A stretch of DNA of 64,000 nt from positions 2,543,512 through 2,607,511 of the forward strand of contig NZ_KB905378.1 of NCBI RefSeq assembly GCF_000379085.1, in the 5' to 3' direction. The notes beneath the pieces are model-generated. The model was given only the letters and a program-made list of their open reading frames with translations, searched no databases and was not told the DNA's origin. The position numbers were made by a program, and so were the translations under genes. Below, one piece after another: positions 53,630 through 61,951 of the stretch; position 1 is the stretch's first letter; each line of letters starts with the position of its first letter. Origin of the DNA: Halomicrobium katesii DSM 19301. Lineage in GTDB: Archaea > Halobacteriota > Halobacteria > Halobacteriales > Haloarculaceae.

Positions 53630-54904
53630 TCAGGCGTCGTCGAATCGCTTGCGGACGCTCTCGGCGTGGGCTTCGAGCCCCTCGGCCTCCGCGAGCGTGG
53701 TGATCGTCGACTCGATGTCGGCCAGTGACTCCTCGGAGAGGCGCTGGACGGTCGTCGAGCGCAGGAACGAGTCCACGGAGAGGCCGCCGGTGACGCGCGC
53801 GTGGCCGCCCGTCGGTAGCACGTGGTTCGGTCCGCTGGCGTAGTCACCGGCGGCCACGGCGCTGTGGGGCCCGAGAAACGCCGACCCGGCCGAGGGGATG
53901 CGGTCGAGTATCGACTCGTCGTCCTCGGCGACGATCGAGAGGTGCTCCGCCGCGTACGCTTCGGCGAACAGCACCGCCTCGCTCATCGACCGCGCGAGGA
54001 AGACGCCAGAGGCCGCGCTGTCGAGGGCACCGCGGATCACGTCCTCACGCTCGCGCGCGCCGGCCTGGCTGTCGACGGCCGCTGCGACGGCCTCCGCGAC
54101 CCCCTCGTCGTCGGTCACGGCGACGACGGAGGCGTTCTCGTCGTGTTCGGCCTGGGCGACGAGGTCGGCGGCGACCAGTTCGGGGTCGGCGCTCTCGTCG
54201 GCGACGACCATGATCTCGGAGGGGCCAGCGAGGAAATCGATCGCCACGTCGCCCCGAACGATCGACTTGGCGGCGGTCACCCACCGGTTGCCCGGCCCGA
54301 CGACCTTGTCGACGGCGTCGACGGACTCGGTCCCGTAGGCGAGTGCGGCGATCGCCTGCGCGCCGCCGGCCTGGTACACCACGTCCGCACCGGCGACGTG
54401 GATGGCCGCGAGCGTCACCGGATTGATCTCCTCGGCGGGCGGGGTCGCGACGGCGACGTGCTCGACGCCCGCGACTTTCGCCGGGATAACGCCCATCAGC
54501 GCGCTGGAGGGGTACGCCGCGGTCCCGCCGGGGACGTACGCACCCGCGCTCTCGATGGGCCGATATCGACGACCGAGTTCGCGCCCCTCGAAGGAGTCGC
54601 GCCAGTCGGTCGGCAACTGCGCCTCGTGGAACGCTCTGACGTTCTCTGCGGCGTCCTCGATGGCCGACAGCGTCGCCGCGTCGATCTCCTCGACGGCGCG
54701 CTCGGCGTCGTCGGTGATGTCGACGTTGCCGACGGTCACGCCGTCGAACTCTTCGGCGAACTCCCGCAGCGCAACGTCGCCCTCTTTTCGGACCCGATCG
54801 ACGATCTCCTGTACGTCGTCGCGGACCTCGTCGACGCCGGCGTCGCGCTCGAACAGCGCGCGGCGCTCGTCCGGACCGAGGTCTCCGACGCGTCGTACGT
54901 TCAT
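53630..54904 (-). CDS. hisD: Histidinol dehydrogenase HisD
   Basis: A 424-residue NAD-dependent enzyme making histidine from histidinol. The motifs YVPGGTAAYPSSALMGVIPAKVAG and GPGNRWVTAAKSIV are canonical. Catalytic Glu/His region AEHDENAS (about 291-298) and the zinc-binding HLSIVAEDDES and PTGGHARVTGGLSVDSF segments are present. The length is typical. No other his genes are adjacent; the HisG-like gene at 14.3 kb is remote. Confidence 0.95.
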   Translation of the reverse strand: MNVRRVGDLGPDERRALFERDAGVDEVRDDVQEIVDRVRKEGDVALREFAEEFDGVTVGNVDITDDAERAVEEIDAATLSAIEDAAENVRAFHEAQLPTDWRDSFEGRELGRRYRPIESAGAYVPGGTAAYPSSALMGVIPAKVAGVEHVAVATPPAEEINPVTLAAIHVAGADVVYQAGGAQAIAALAYGTESVDAVDKVVGPGNRWVTAAKSIVRGDVAIDFLAGPSEIMVVADESADPELVAADLVAQAEHDENASVVAVTDDEGVAEAVAAAVDSQAGAREREDVIRGALDSAASGVFLARSMSEAVLFAEAYAAEHLSIVAEDDESILDRIPSAGSAFLGPHSAVAAGDYASGPNHVLPTGGHARVTGGLSVDSFLRSTTVQRLSEESLADIESTITTLAEAEGLEAHAESVRKRFDDA

Positions 54905-55010
54905 ACCCGTCGTTCGGACCGCACGGAAAAACGGTTTGCCATCTACGGCCCGACGCGAGCGGGGACCGAGGCGCAACCCGAATAAACGAGCCGCTCCTAC
55001 CGGCGAGTGT

Positions 55011-55205
55011 ATGACGACACTGTCCGTCGAAGGAATGTCCTGCGAGCACTGTGAACAGACGGTCGAAGAGGCTCTCGAAGCCGTCAGTGGCGTCACCGAC
55101 GCCAGCGCCGACCACGAAGACGAGCGTGCCAGCGTCGAGGGCGACGCCGACGTGGCGGCCCTGGTCGAAGCAGTCGAGCAAGCGGGCTACTCGGCCCAGA
55201 CGTAG
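55011..55205 (+). CDS. Heavy-metal-associated domain protein (CopZ-like)
   Basis: A 64-residue HMA protein with the metal-binding GMSCEHC (Cys residues separated by two) near the N-terminus and the betaalphabetabetaalphabeta pattern. It likely chaperones Cu(I). The aataaac box lies about 27 bases upstream. No Cu-ATPase is adjacent. Confidence 0.9.
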   Translation: MTTLSVEGMSCEHCEQTVEEALEAVSGVTDASADHEDERASVEGDADVAALVEAVEQAGYSAQT

Positions 55206-55214
55206 GCTCGTCGT

Positions 55215-55646
55215 TCAGTTGATCGGAAACGACCGACCGCTCCACTCCTCGATCTGTAGTTCGTAGGGCGTCACGGTCGCCGAGTCCCCCCAGACGACGG
55301 GGTTCGGTGCAGAGCGCGTCCGCTTTGCCAGTGTCGCGAAGGCCGTCTCGACCGCCTCGTAGCTCGTTTCGACCAGTTTCCCTCTGACCACGACGCTGCG
55401 CCAGGTGTCCCGCGGCTCGGTCTCTTCGAAGACGGTGATCGACACGTACGGGTGTCGCTCCAGCGCCCGGTGTTTCTCACTGTCCGTCCCGCCTTCGAGC
55501 TGGAGAGCCAAGACGTCGGCGTCCGCGTCGTACCCGAAGGCGACGGGGACGGCGTAGGGATAGCGACCGGTCTCGCCAAAGGCGAGGACGCCGATACCGT
55601 TCGCCGCGAGGACCTCGGCGATCGCTTCGTCGGTGAGCTGACGCAT
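55215..55646 (-). CDS. Pyridoxamine 5'-phosphate oxidase-like flavoprotein
   Basis: A 143-residue split-barrel protein of the PNPOx-like family, with NGIGVLAFGETGRYPYAVPVAFGYD, EKHRALERHPYVSITVFEE and RSVVVRGKLVE. These segments form an FMN- or F420-type binding barrel, but the true cofactor is undetermined. ATG 55646 is chosen; the 37 codons upstream lack family sequence. Confidence 0.83.
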   Translation of the reverse strand: MRQLTDEAIAEVLAANGIGVLAFGETGRYPYAVPVAFGYDADADVLALQLEGGTDSEKHRALERHPYVSITVFEETEPRDTWRSVVVRGKLVETSYEAVETAFATLAKRTRSAPNPVVWGDSATVTPYELQIEEWSGRSFPIN

Positions 55647-55751
55647 CGCTGTCTGCGTGATCGACCGGTCCCCTGTTGTGCGTGTCGCTCCGTTTTCATC
55701 CACCGAGAACCGGAGGGGGTGCTTTTGAGGATGCTGGGGGCAGCCCAGAGT

Positions 55752-57578
55752 ATGCAACTAGAGTCCGAGGACGCGTTCGCCCGGTGGGACGACGAGCGCT
55801 ACAGCACACAGATCGACCGCTTCGACGAACAGCACAAGCGGCTGTTCGGCCTGCTGAACGATCTCCACACGGCCATGGACGAGGGCCACTCACAGGACGA
55901 GATCGGTGACATCCTCCGAGAGCTCGAACGGTACACCGAGTACCACTTCGGCGACGAGGAGGAGTTCATGCAGGACTGTGGCTACGCGATGGACTGTGCC
56001 GACTGTTTCTACGACCACCGCGAGATGCACGAGGAGTTCGCGTCGACGGTCGGCGACTTTCGCGAGCGTCACGAGGACGGCGAGTACGTCACGATGGAGG
56101 TCCTCACCTTCCTCCGAGACTGGCTCGACAGCCACATCGCCGCGGGTGACGAGGACCAGCGCTACGGCGAGTACTACCAGACGGACGTCGACGAGACCTA
56201 CGAGTACACGCCCGGAACGCTCCGGCAGCGTCGCCGCTCGGAGTCACCCCCCGAGACGACCGACGATCAGCCGACGACGACGGTCTCCGTGGAAGAAGCG
56301 GTCTTAGACGGCGGCGAGCTGTCCGTTCCCGCCGGGCCGATCGCGTCGTGGTTCGAACAGGTGGCGACGACACACGGGGACCGTGTGGCGACGGTCGAAC
56401 ACGGCGGCGACGAGCGGACGGAACGGAGCTTCGAGTCGCTGTACGAGCGTGCGACGACGGTCGCTGGCGGGCTACTGGAGACGGAGCTCACGCCGGGCGA
56501 CCGGCTGGCGATCGACCTCGAATCGAACGGCGAGTCGCTGCTCTTCGACCTCGCCAGCCACCTCGCCGGGCTCGTCTCCGTCCCGCTGTATCCCTCGTTC
56601 GACGACGAACAGCTGCGATCGATCGTCACGACCGCCGACATCGACGGGTTCGCGTCACCCGATGACCCGCCTTCGGCCGTCGAGCGGGCAGTCGACGTGG
56701 TCGTCGACACGGAGCCGCTGCCGGCGTCGTCACAGCGCTCCCTGCCGGGGTTGAATCGCCGCGGGACCGATCTCGCGACGATCGTCTATCAGGTCCCCGC
56801 AGACGACGAGCCGACCGGCGTCGCGTTGACCCACCGGAACCTCCGGGCGGCCATCGCGGCACTGAGCGACGCGCTCCCACTGGACCCCGGTGCGACGGGG
56901 ACCGCGCTCCTGCCGGTCGCACACGTCTACCAGCGCGTCGGGGCCTACTACCTCTGGGACGCCGGGGCCACCGTCGCGTACACCGACCAGGCCAGCAGTG
57001 TCGAGGCACTGCCGGCACTCGGCCCGGAGGTACTGATCGGCGTCCCCAAACTGTACCAGCAGCTGTACGGCGAGCTTCAGGACCGGATCGGCACCTTCGG
57101 CTGGGCCAAGCGCAAGGTAGCCGGGAGCGTCACTGGGTACGGGCGCGACGTGATCGACGGCAGCGGCACGCCGCTGAAGTACGCGGCAGCGGAACGACTG
57201 GCCTACCGGCCGTTGCGCCAGGCGTTCGGGCTCGACGATCTGACCTACGCACTGTCGAGCACCGGTCGCCTCGACGATCACCTCCTCGATTTCTTCCACG
57301 GCCTCGGTGTCCCCCTGTGTGAACTGTCCGGGACCGTCGAGACGAGCGCCGTCGGAACGATCAACGGCCCCGACGACTTCGAGCGCGACAGTGTCGGGGA
57401 GGCACTGCCCGGCGTTACCGTCGGGCTCTCGGCCGACAGCGATGTCCTGATCGACGGTCCGACAGTCATGGACGGCTACTGCGACGATCCCGAGGCGACC
57501 GAGCGGGCAGTACACGACGGCTGGTTCCGCATCGACGACGGCTCGGTCGAAGGCAGTGATCTCGGGCTCCAGGAGTGA
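55752..57578 (+). CDS. Hemerythrin fused to a degenerate AMP-binding (acyl-CoA synthetase-like) domain
   Basis: A 608-residue fusion. Residues 1-135 are a bacteriohemerythrin with all seven di-iron ligands: His28, His65, Glu69, His89, His93, His128 and Asp133. Residues about 175-605 resemble the N-terminal part of long-chain acyl-CoA synthetases (SLPGLNRRGTDLATIVYQVP, VGALTHRN-like VALTHRNLRAAI, LPVAHVYQRVGAYYLWDAGATV, DELIGVPKLY). Catalytic motifs are lost: the YTSGTTGxPKG loop reads YQVPADDEPTG, YGxTE reads LSGTVETS, and the late YxTGD motif reads GWFRIDDGS; the small C-terminal subdomain with the acyl-AMP lysine is missing. It is probably not an active ligase. The TGA stop overlaps the first base of element A3. 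Confidence 0.85.
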   Translation: MQLESEDAFARWDDERYSTQIDRFDEQHKRLFGLLNDLHTAMDEGHSQDEIGDILRELERYTEYHFGDEEEFMQDCGYAMDCADCFYDHREMHEEFASTVGDFRERHEDGEYVTMEVLTFLRDWLDSHIAAGDEDQRYGEYYQTDVDETYEYTPGTLRQRRRSESPPETTDDQPTTTVSVEEAVLDGGELSVPAGPIASWFEQVATTHGDRVATVEHGGDERTERSFESLYERATTVAGGLLETELTPGDRLAIDLESNGESLLFDLASHLAGLVSVPLYPSFDDEQLRSIVTTADIDGFASPDDPPSAVERAVDVVVDTEPLPASSQRSLPGLNRRGTDLATIVYQVPADDEPTGVALTHRNLRAAIAALSDALPLDPGATGTALLPVAHVYQRVGAYYLWDAGATVAYTDQASSVEALPALGPEVLIGVPKLYQQLYGELQDRIGTFGWAKRKVAGSVTGYGRDVIDGSGTPLKYAAAERLAYRPLRQAFGLDDLTYALSSTGRLDDHLLDFFHGLGVPLCELSGTVETSAVGTINGPDDFERDSVGEALPGVTVGLSADSDVLIDGPTVMDGYCDDPEATERAVHDGWFRIDDGSVEGSDLGLQE

Positions 57579-57657
57579 TACTGCCGGCTGTAACTTCGTG
57601 AAGATCTTCGCCACCCCGGGGTGGCGAAATCGTTCACAGATTTACAGCCGATAGTAT
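57578..57657. repeat. Palindromic element family A, copy 3 (80 bp)
   Basis: The arms atactgccggctgtaa and ttacagccgatagtat (one mismatch) bound 80 bp. The inner perfect hairpin ttcgccacc/ggtggcgaa differs from copy 1 by compensating changes (gcg to gcc on one side, cgc to ggc on the other), so the stem is conserved while its bases are not. The first base is the last A of the hemerythrin-fusion stop codon (TGA at 57576-57578). Confidence 0.88.
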
Positions 57658-57724
57658 GAACGACGCCCCGACACCGGGCCACAGGTTCCCGCGAGGATCG
57701 CAGACGGAACGAGGGAGACGCCAG

Positions 57725-58516
57725 CTACCCGGCCGGCACCGACGAGGAATCGATCCCGGCTTCCCGCAAGACGACGTTGACGACGACGCCGATCAGGACG
57801 ACGATGCTCGCGAAGTACAGCCACGTGACGAACAGCAGGACGGCCCCGAGGATACCGTAGGCAGCGTACTGCCCGGCGTTGGCCGCGTAGACGCGAAATC
57901 CGAGCTGGAGCAGGACCCACCCGCCAGCAGCGATCACCGCGCCGGGGAGAATCTCTCGCAGCGACACGTCGACCGGCGGCAGAACGTAGTAGATCGGCAG
58001 GAAGGCGAGGGTGATGACGACGACGAGCGCGACGGTCCCGAAGACGTTGACGAGCGGGAGTTCCCAGGGCTGGATCGAGAGCGCGATACCGACGAGGACC
58101 GCGGTCCCGACCGCGAGTGCGACGCCGACGACGACGACCAGTCCGTTCCGCAACTGCTGGAGGAGCGACGTGTGGACCTCGGCGGCGTACACTTCGTCGA
58201 ACGCCTGATCGAGTCCGCGAAAGAGCTTCAGTCCGCTCCAGAGCAACACCAGGAAGCCGACCAGCGAGGCCGTCCCCCGCCCGGCGGTCTCGGTGAGCGC
58301 ACCCGCCACGAGCTCCTGGCCCGACGCCGAGAGCATCCGGCCCAGCACTGCGACGACCCGGTCTGCGAACGCCTGGCCGCCGAGCGTCGAGGCGACGGCG
58401 ATCGCAAGGAGCAGCAGGGGAACGATAGACACGAACGCGTAGTAGGCGATGCCCGCCGCGAGGAACGTAACGTTCCGGTCGCGAGCGAGCGTGACAACCG
58501 AACGAACGATCGACAT
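57725..58516 (-). CDS. YihY/BrkB-family membrane protein
   Basis: A 263-residue membrane protein with six hydrophobic segments matching the YihY family, formerly mislabelled ribonuclease BN: NVTFLAAGIAYYAFVSIVPLLLLA, LVGFLVLLWSGLKLFRGLDQAFDEVY and the late GAVLLFVTWLYFASIVVLIGVVVN. The function is unknown; some members are proposed transporters or envelope factors. It lies between element A3 and a transposase remnant. Confidence 0.88.
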   Translation of the reverse strand: MSIVRSVVTLARDRNVTFLAAGIAYYAFVSIVPLLLLAIAVASTLGGQAFADRVVAVLGRMLSASGQELVAGALTETAGRGTASLVGFLVLLWSGLKLFRGLDQAFDEVYAAEVHTSLLQQLRNGLVVVVGVALAVGTAVLVGIALSIQPWELPLVNVFGTVALVVVITLAFLPIYYVLPPVDVSLREILPGAVIAAGGWVLLQLGFRVYAANAGQYAAYGILGAVLLFVTWLYFASIVVLIGVVVNVVLREAGIDSSSVPAG

Positions 58517-58615
58517 ACGTCGCGTAGAGCGGGCACCCGGTTGAATGCGGCGGTGGCTCCGCGTCGATCTTGAGGGTGTTCGAGAGTGCCGTGTTGAATA
58601 GCTGCTGAGTCACGG

Positions 58616-58978
58616 TTACAGCGGTTCACACACCAGTTCTATGTTGGTGATGGCAAGCATCAGGACAATTTCACGGAACTGCCGATACCAGCCCAGCGCT
58701 CGCACGGCATCGTCGAGCGAGCGCTTCGTTGTCGAATCGGACGTTTCGGCCATCCACCGCCGAGCGTAGCCATTTGCTCGATTAAGCGCGTTGTTCGCAG
58801 CTGCTTTCGCTGATGAACCACGGTAGTGAACAAGGTACTCAACGTCGTGTGCGGCGATTTCGTACTCGAAATGCCAGTCTTGGAAGCCGTTATCGGCGGC
58901 GACGGACTGCAGGTCGTCCGCGTTTCGGCGGACGACCTGCGGTCCGGTCTTCGTATTGTGAATCCTTAGACTTGTGGT
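58616..58978 (-). pseudogene. C-terminal remnant of an IS5-type (ISH) transposase
   Basis: Reading the minus strand without a start codon gives TSLRIHNTKTGPQVVRRNAD, then DLQSVAADNGFQDWHFEYEI, then AEYLVHYRGSSAKAAANNAL, and ends RALGWYRQFREIVLMLAITNI ... ELVCEPL before TAA. The AADNGFD and WYRxFREIVLMxxxxNI features are typical of the C-terminal half of IS5-family transposases in haloarchaea. The first half and both inverted repeats are missing. The frame itself is open, so the deletion is not very old. Confidence 0.75.
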
Positions 58979-59008
58979 CGGGCTGCCGGGACGCTGGGGC
59001 TATTAGCG

Positions 59009-59288
59009 TGCGTCGACGGTGAGACCGTGACCGTACCCGCCGAGATCGATGTTGATGGGGACGAGGCCGCCGAGTCCGTCGGCCCGAGACTCGCGCTTCT
59101 CCGGGGCACACAGACAGAGCACAGTCGATAGACCCGACGACGTTGGAACACTCGACTCGATCTGGAGTGGAACTGAGGTGGTCGTCGACGCGATGACGAC
59201 GCCCGACACTGATGGGTGTCCGCACTGTGGACTCGCGGTTCCGGAAGGCGCGCCACTGATGTGTCCGCGGTGTGGCGCACCGCGCTAA
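59009..59288 (+). pseudogene. Remnant of a HEAT-repeat/zinc-ribbon gene (paralogue of 1390-2393)
   Basis: Only the last 90 or so codons remain, split by a frameshift near 59110-59140. The first frame reads VDGETVTVPAEIDVDGDEAA and RLALLRG; the second reads DDVGTLDSIWSGTEVVVDAMTT and the intact zinc ribbon CPHCGLAVPEG, MCPRCGAPR. These align with the end of the HEAT gene at 1390 (IDGEGVTVPDEID, DGVGTPDSIRIRTEVVVNAM). The stop at 59288 is 8 bases before the first iron box, exactly as at the left-end locus. A preceding transposase fragment suggests that an insertion or deletion removed the rest. Confidence 0.82.
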
Positions 59289-59296
59289 CCGAATAT

Positions 59297-59346
59297 TTTG
59301 GCTGGCCTAAAGTTCGTAAACCTTTAGAAGGATTAGGCGAGACTAA
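59297..59346. promoter_or_regulatory. Second pair of iron boxes
   Basis: Near-palindromes tttggctggcctaa (59297-59310) and ttaggcgagactaa (59333-59346) each differ by one base from the reverse complements of the left-end pair, and their starts are 36 bp apart, as there. The downstream box ends 5 bases before ATG 59352, exactly as at the left end. They should control the permease and ATPase genes through a DtxR-family repressor. Confidence 0.82.
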
Positions 59347-59351
59347 AGCGC

Positions 59352-59414
59352 ATGCTGAGAGACGACGACGAGAGCGCCGTCGACGGCCTCGTAGAGGCGG
59401 GGAGACACCGATGA
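59352..59414 (+). pseudogene. 20-codon stub of a siderophore-binding-protein start, now a leader ORF
   Basis: ATG at 59352 begins MLRDDDESAVDGLVEAGRHR and stops in an ATGA overlap with the permease ATG (59411). The first 16 bases match the start of the binding-protein gene at 1326 (MSRDD) at all but two positions, at the same 5-base distance from an iron box. This is probably the N-terminal stub left after deletion of the binding-protein body, now acting as a coupled leader ORF for the permease. Confidence 0.6.
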
Positions 59415-60535
59415 GCGGCGAACCCGTCACCGGAACTGAACAGTCGAGCGGCACCCGCGACACCCGTCGATTCGTCTGGTTGCTTGACCCGAAACTCGTG
59501 ACGACCGCGATCGGTAGTCTTGTCGTCATCGTCCTCGCCGGGCTCGTCCAAGTGAGCTTCGGTGCGTACACGATGAGTATCGGCCAGGCGTGGGCAGCCG
59601 TGTTCAACCCCGACGTGATCTTTAACCAGCAGGCGTGGCACGCGTTCCTGTTGGGCGGGGAGATGCCGGAGATGGGCAAGGAGAGCCTCATCGTCTGGAA
59701 CATTCGCTTACCCCGAGTATTCGTCGGGGCTATCGTCGGGATGAATCTCGGCGTCTCTGGTGCGATCTTCCAAGCGATCACTCGCAACGAACTGGCGAGC
59801 CCGTTCATTCTCGGCGTCTCCTCGGGTGCGGGACTGATGATCCTGCTCGTGCTCGTCGTCTTCGGCGGGCTGGCGGCCTTCCTGCCTCTCATCGCCGCCG
59901 TCGGCGGCGCAGTCGCCTTTTTGATCGTCTACGCTATCGCCTGGAAGAACGGCACGTCGCCGGTCAGGCTCGTCCTCGCGGGCGTGATCGTCGGGACCGT
60001 CTTCGGCAGCGTCCAGACGGGGCTGTTCTTCTTCGCCGACGACATCGGCATCGTCCAGTCGGCGATCGCGTGGACGACTGGGTCACTGACGGGGACCGAC
60101 TGGGAGCAGGTGCGGATGGCGCTGCCGTGGTCGATCGTCGCGATCCTGCTGGCGATCACCGGCGCGCGGCAGTGTAACGTGATGCTGCTCGGCGAGCAGA
60201 CCGCGAAGTCGCTCGGGATGTCGATCGAGAAGGTGCGGTTCGCGCTCTCGGGCGTGGCCGTGCTTGCCGCTGCGGCGTCGATCGCCGTCGCCGGTATCGT
60301 CGGCTTCGTCGGGCTGATCGTCCCGCACATGGTGCGAAACCTCGTCGGTAGCGACTACAAGAAGGTGATCGTCGGCTGTCTGTTCGTGGGCCCCGCGCTG
60401 ATGGTCGGCGCTGACGTGGGCGCGCGGCTCGCGCTCAACCCGGTCCAGATCCCGGTCGGGATCGTCACCGGGCTGGTCGGCGGGCCGTACTTCCTGTACC
60501 TGATGCGAAAGAAGCAGAACATGGGGGAGATCTGA
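59411..60535 (+). CDS. FecCD-type iron-siderophore ABC permease
   Basis: A 374-residue permease with about ten membrane helices. The BtuC/FecD signatures are LPRVFVGAIVGMNLGVSGAIFQAITRNELASPFILGVSSGAG and AVAGIVGFVGLIVPHMVRNLVGSDYK, the latter being the coupling region that docks the ATPase. It should import ferric siderophore. It is the first complete gene behind the iron boxes, with the ATPase starting one base after its stop. ATG 59411 is set by the family start. Confidence 0.93.
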   Translation: MSGEPVTGTEQSSGTRDTRRFVWLLDPKLVTTAIGSLVVIVLAGLVQVSFGAYTMSIGQAWAAVFNPDVIFNQQAWHAFLLGGEMPEMGKESLIVWNIRLPRVFVGAIVGMNLGVSGAIFQAITRNELASPFILGVSSGAGLMILLVLVVFGGLAAFLPLIAAVGGAVAFLIVYAIAWKNGTSPVRLVLAGVIVGTVFGSVQTGLFFFADDIGIVQSAIAWTTGSLTGTDWEQVRMALPWSIVAILLAITGARQCNVMLLGEQTAKSLGMSIEKVRFALSGVAVLAAAASIAVAGIVGFVGLIVPHMVRNLVGSDYKKVIVGCLFVGPALMVGADVGARLALNPVQIPVGIVTGLVGGPYFLYLMRKKQNMGEI

Positions 60536-60536
60536 G

Positions 60537-61487
60537 ATGGCACGCAACACTACCGAGACACGGCAGCGGAACGGCAGCGAGGAAGCGGTCTCGAACGAGT
60601 CGGCCGCCGACGCTATCGACTCGAAGCAGGCGAGCGAGCTCTCGGGAGAGGATCTCGTCCTCAGATACCCCTCGATGGACGAGCCAGTGATCGACGGCGA
60701 GCGGCTCGTCGCGACGCCAGGAGCGGTCACCGCCTTAGTCGGGCCGAACGGCTCCGGCAAGAGCACGCTGTTGAAGGGGCTCGCCAAGCAGCTCACGCCC
60801 GACGAGGGGACGGTACTTTTGAACGGCCGCGACGTTCACTCGATGGGAACGAAGGAGCTGGCTCGCAAGCTCGGGCTGCTCTCCCAGGAGAGCACGTCGC
60901 CGGAGTCGATCACGGTTGAGGACCTCGTCTACCACGGCCGATATCCCCACCGGGGATTCTTCGAGACCACCACCGAGGAGGACAACCGCGCGGTCGACCG
61001 GGCGATCGACCTCGCCGGCTGCGGACACCTCCGTGACCGCGAGGTCGGGAGCCTCTCGGGCGGGCAGAAACAGCTCGCGTGGATCGCGATGGTGCTCGCA
61101 CAGGACACCGACGTGTTACTGCTCGACGAACCAACGACGTTCCTCGACCTTCATCACCAACTCGAAGTGATGGAAATCGTCGAGACGCTGCGTGACGAGA
61201 GCGACATCACGGTCGTGGTCGTCCTCCACGACATCGAGCAGGCAGCCCGGCTCGCCGACGAGATGGTCGCACTCAAGGACGGCGCGATCCGGGCGCGCGG
61301 GACCCCCGAAGAGGTCGTCACCGAGGAGCTGCTCGCGGACGTGTTCGAGATCGACGCCGAAGTCGATGTCATCGAGCGCGGGCCGCGGGTCACCCCGCTT
61401 CGGGCGCGGCACGACGATATCGACCGAGAAGGCGGCGACGCCGAAGAGGCCGAGGGCTCTCCGCCGGAGGTACTCGAAGCCGAGTGA
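60537..61487 (+). CDS. Iron-siderophore ABC transporter ATP-binding protein (FepC-like)
   Basis: A 316-residue ATPase. Walker A is GPNGSGKST (69-77), the Q-loop SQES, the signature LSGGQKQLAW and Walker B VLLLDEPTTFLD, followed by the switch His in VLHDIEQAARL. It carries an unusual N-terminal extension of about 40 disordered residues and a C-terminal extension rich in Asp/Glu (GGDAEEAEGSPPEVLEAE). It should power the permease encoded just upstream. Stop overlaps a GTG start of the next frame (GTGA). Confidence 0.93.
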   Translation: MARNTTETRQRNGSEEAVSNESAADAIDSKQASELSGEDLVLRYPSMDEPVIDGERLVATPGAVTALVGPNGSGKSTLLKGLAKQLTPDEGTVLLNGRDVHSMGTKELARKLGLLSQESTSPESITVEDLVYHGRYPHRGFFETTTEEDNRAVDRAIDLAGCGHLRDREVGSLSGGQKQLAWIAMVLAQDTDVLLLDEPTTFLDLHHQLEVMEIVETLRDESDITVVVVLHDIEQAARLADEMVALKDGAIRARGTPEEVVTEELLADVFEIDAEVDVIERGPRVTPLRARHDDIDREGGDAEEAEGSPPEVLEAE

Positions 61488-61951
61488 TGGGTGGCGAGTT
61501 CGAGGCGTTCGAGACGGAGCTGGACGCCTACCGCGACCGCGTCGAAAACACGTCGAACCCGGTCGCGCTCGACAGCGTCGACGGCCACGACGTGCGCGAC
61601 ATGGCGCTTTCGGACCTCCGGGAATCGATCGGCTACGTCAGTCAAGACACGTTCCTCTTCGACGGGACCGTCGCCGAGAACATCTGCTACGGCCGGTTCG
61701 ACGCGCGGATGGCGGACGTCAAGGAGGCCGCGAAAGCGGCGGAGGCCCACGAGTTCATCGAGGGGCTCTCGGAGAGATACGAGACGCGCGTCGGTGAGCA
61801 TGGCGTGACGCTCTCGGGGGGCAGCGCCAGCGGATCGCGCTGGCGTGGGTCATCCGTCGAGGCAGGGGAGATCGACGACCTGCCCGAGGAGTTCGTCGAG
61901 CGGGCTTCCCGTGGACATGCCAGCGCACAGTGGATTTTAGGCGGGGGCTAA
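61487..61951 (+). pseudogene. Chimeric fragment: unknown N-terminus joined to part of a multidrug-type ABC exporter ATPase
   Basis: The frame starts at ATG 61487 (or GTG 61484, overlapping the ATPase stop) with GGEFEAFETELDAYRDRVEN, which is not ABC-like. From about 61555 it is an exporter NBD segment: DLRESIGYVSQDTFLFDGTVAENICYGRF with GVTLSGG. There a one-base loss turns QRQRIALA into SASGSRWRG; in the shifted frame QRQRIALAWVIRRG can still be read. Walker A and Walker B are absent. It is a rearrangement product. Confidence 0.7.

Noticed and set aside
58616-59340. A complete insertion sequence at 58.6-59.3 kb
   Set aside because: The transposase frame lacks its first half and no terminal inverted repeats or target duplications were found, so only a remnant is called.
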